DNA of 64,000 nucleotides from contig NC_083639.1 in NCBI RefSeq assembly GCF_963576545.1, positions 25,997,618 to 26,061,617 of the forward strand. The letters run 5' to 3'. Numbering within the stretch: position 1 is the stretch's first letter; every line of letters starts with the position of its first letter. The notes beneath the pieces are model-generated. The model searched no databases, was not told the origin of the DNA, and saw only the letters and a list, made by a program, of their open reading frames with translations. This document shows positions 62,858 through 64,000 of the stretch, piece after piece. A program made the translations under genes and the position numbers. This DNA is from Limanda limanda (Eukaryota > Chordata > Actinopteri > Pleuronectiformes > Pleuronectidae).

Positions 62858-64000
62858 GACAGTTTGTTTATTCAACAAGTCACAATGAGAGTATGACAGC
62901 GCCAACTAGAGGTGACGATGCGTCACAACAACAACTTGTAGATTTCTACAAGACACAGTGAACTCAGAGAGAGCGAGGGAACAAGTGTCTTTATAAAAGA
63001 CAAACAGTGGACAGCATGTGAGGACACAGTGCTCACTGTACTTTCACACCATTTTTCCACATGGAAAATAAGTTTGTTGACAATCAACAAAGGTAAAAAC
63101 AGTAAAAACAGAAATGACTTTACAACAAATCACATTGTTCTTACTGATCAGGAACTTCAATTAGTTTTCAGAATCAAAAGCAAATGGTCACAAGAAAATG
63201 TGACATCAAGTTTAAACTTTTACAGTAAACGAATAAACATATTGATCTTTAAACAGATCAGTTTTCAACAATCACATAAAGTGATGGAGATTTCAATACG
63301 ACAAAATATCCAATTCAGGACAATGAAGATTATGATCAACATGATCAAACTATTCAAGATGAAACATTGTTACTATTGAATTCATATTATGAACACATGA
63401 TGCACAATGGAGAACAAATGTATCACAAAGAAACTGTGATAAAACAAAACCTTCACAAAAGAAAGAATATTGATCTTACAACAGATCAGTTGTGACTAAT
63501 CACACAGATTAAAGTAAAGTCCAATTAGAAAATGTCCATAAAAAGGACAAATATCTTCTCATGACAATGATCAATATTGATCAATAGTTAACAAATGTTA
63601 TCATATGATGATTTAACACAAATACATGAAGTATAGTGAGGTACAATAATAACTGCTGATGCAGTCAGATGTGATTCATGCAACATGCATGACAAGATGT
63701 TCTCTTTCATAAAGAAAATGAAATAAACATTTGGATCTTAAAACAGATCATTTTTGACTGAACAGAGAAACTCAAAGTTAAAATCCTGATGAAAACACGT
63801 CCACAAAAAGGACATTTAGATGTTTTCACAGAAAAGATCAATATTAATCAACAGGTAACAAACCATGTGATGATACATCACTGACACAGTGAGGTGTGAT
63901 AATAATTGCTGATGCAATCAGATGTGATTCATGCAACATGCATGACAAGATGTTTTCTTTCTTCACTTGAAAGATATTGTTGCTTGTTTTCCTCAGGAAA
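62858..64000 (-). other. Start of a fourth array unit, cut by the window end
   Basis: Matches the 3' UTR regions at 53005-54125 and 57948-59065. By spacing, the stop codon of a fourth her copy should lie about 130 bp beyond the window. Confidence 0.85.

Larger units (their letters stand above)
48436..64000 (-). repeat. Tandem array of about 4.9-kb her units (three full, one partial)
   Basis: A landmark before each gene (TCACTTGAAAGATATTGTTG) occurs near 49230, 54110, 59050 and 63965, spacing about 4880, 4940 and 4910 bp. The phrase GACAGTTTGTTTATTC starts at 53005, 57948 and 62858. Each unit holds, from left to right: 3' UTR region, an Orange-less her gene on the minus strand, its promoter, then enhancer-like blocks 3a, 3b, 2 and 1 and an AT-rich part. 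Units two and three are almost identical from the gene to about 56.3/61.2 kb. Unit one differs at 50330-50700. The window ends about 130 bp before the expected stop codon of a fourth gene copy. Confidence 0.95.

Overview
This is teleost fish nuclear DNA. The reasons are vertebrate GT-AG gene structure, long microsatellites, hAT and TTAA-type DNA transposons of fish kind, and the gene pair pank4 next to hes5-type genes. PANK4 and HES5 are also neighbours in human 1p36. The species cannot be fixed from the sequence.

Layout. Positions 1-19132 hold no gene I can support: simple repeats, two complete hAT elements with 8-bp target-site duplications (3101-3873 and 11342-12128), a CpG-rich promoter-like block near 10.0-10.5 kb and one weak candidate exon near 12.4 kb. 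Positions 19133-32546 hold pank4 on the minus strand. I could reconstruct it as 19 coding exons that join in frame to a 788-residue kinase-fold plus DUF89-phosphatase protein. Its introns carry a TTAA-flanked MITE, a hAT element with a captured piece of the thiol dioxygenase gene ado, and a possible 6-nt microexon. Upstream of pank4, 32.7-35.8 kb is an AT-rich satellite with a higher-order repeat of about 213-216 bp, followed by an LTR-like piece.

Positions 37.4-64 kb are a hes5/her4-type cluster of Notch-pathway repressor genes. Two full-length genes (38275-38879 minus, 42499-43109 plus) lie on the arms of a large inverted duplication and fire away from each other. Next is a small divergent gene (45366-45763 minus) that keeps helix-loop-helix and Orange-like parts but has lost the basic region and the WRPW tail. 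From about 48.4 kb to the window end runs a tandem array of about 4.9-kb units. Three units carry a gene (minus strand) that keeps bHLH and WRPW but has lost the Orange domain; the fourth unit is cut by the window end. Each unit also carries several CSL-type and Sox-type motif blocks, two of which recur in the spacer between the two full-length genes.

Most notable points: an amplified family of Orange-less Her proteins beside a basic-less, WRPW-less Her relative; a pank4 that keeps both catalytic kinase residues lost in amniotes; a gene fragment captured by a hAT transposon; and duplicated enhancer-like blocks shared by the whole her cluster.
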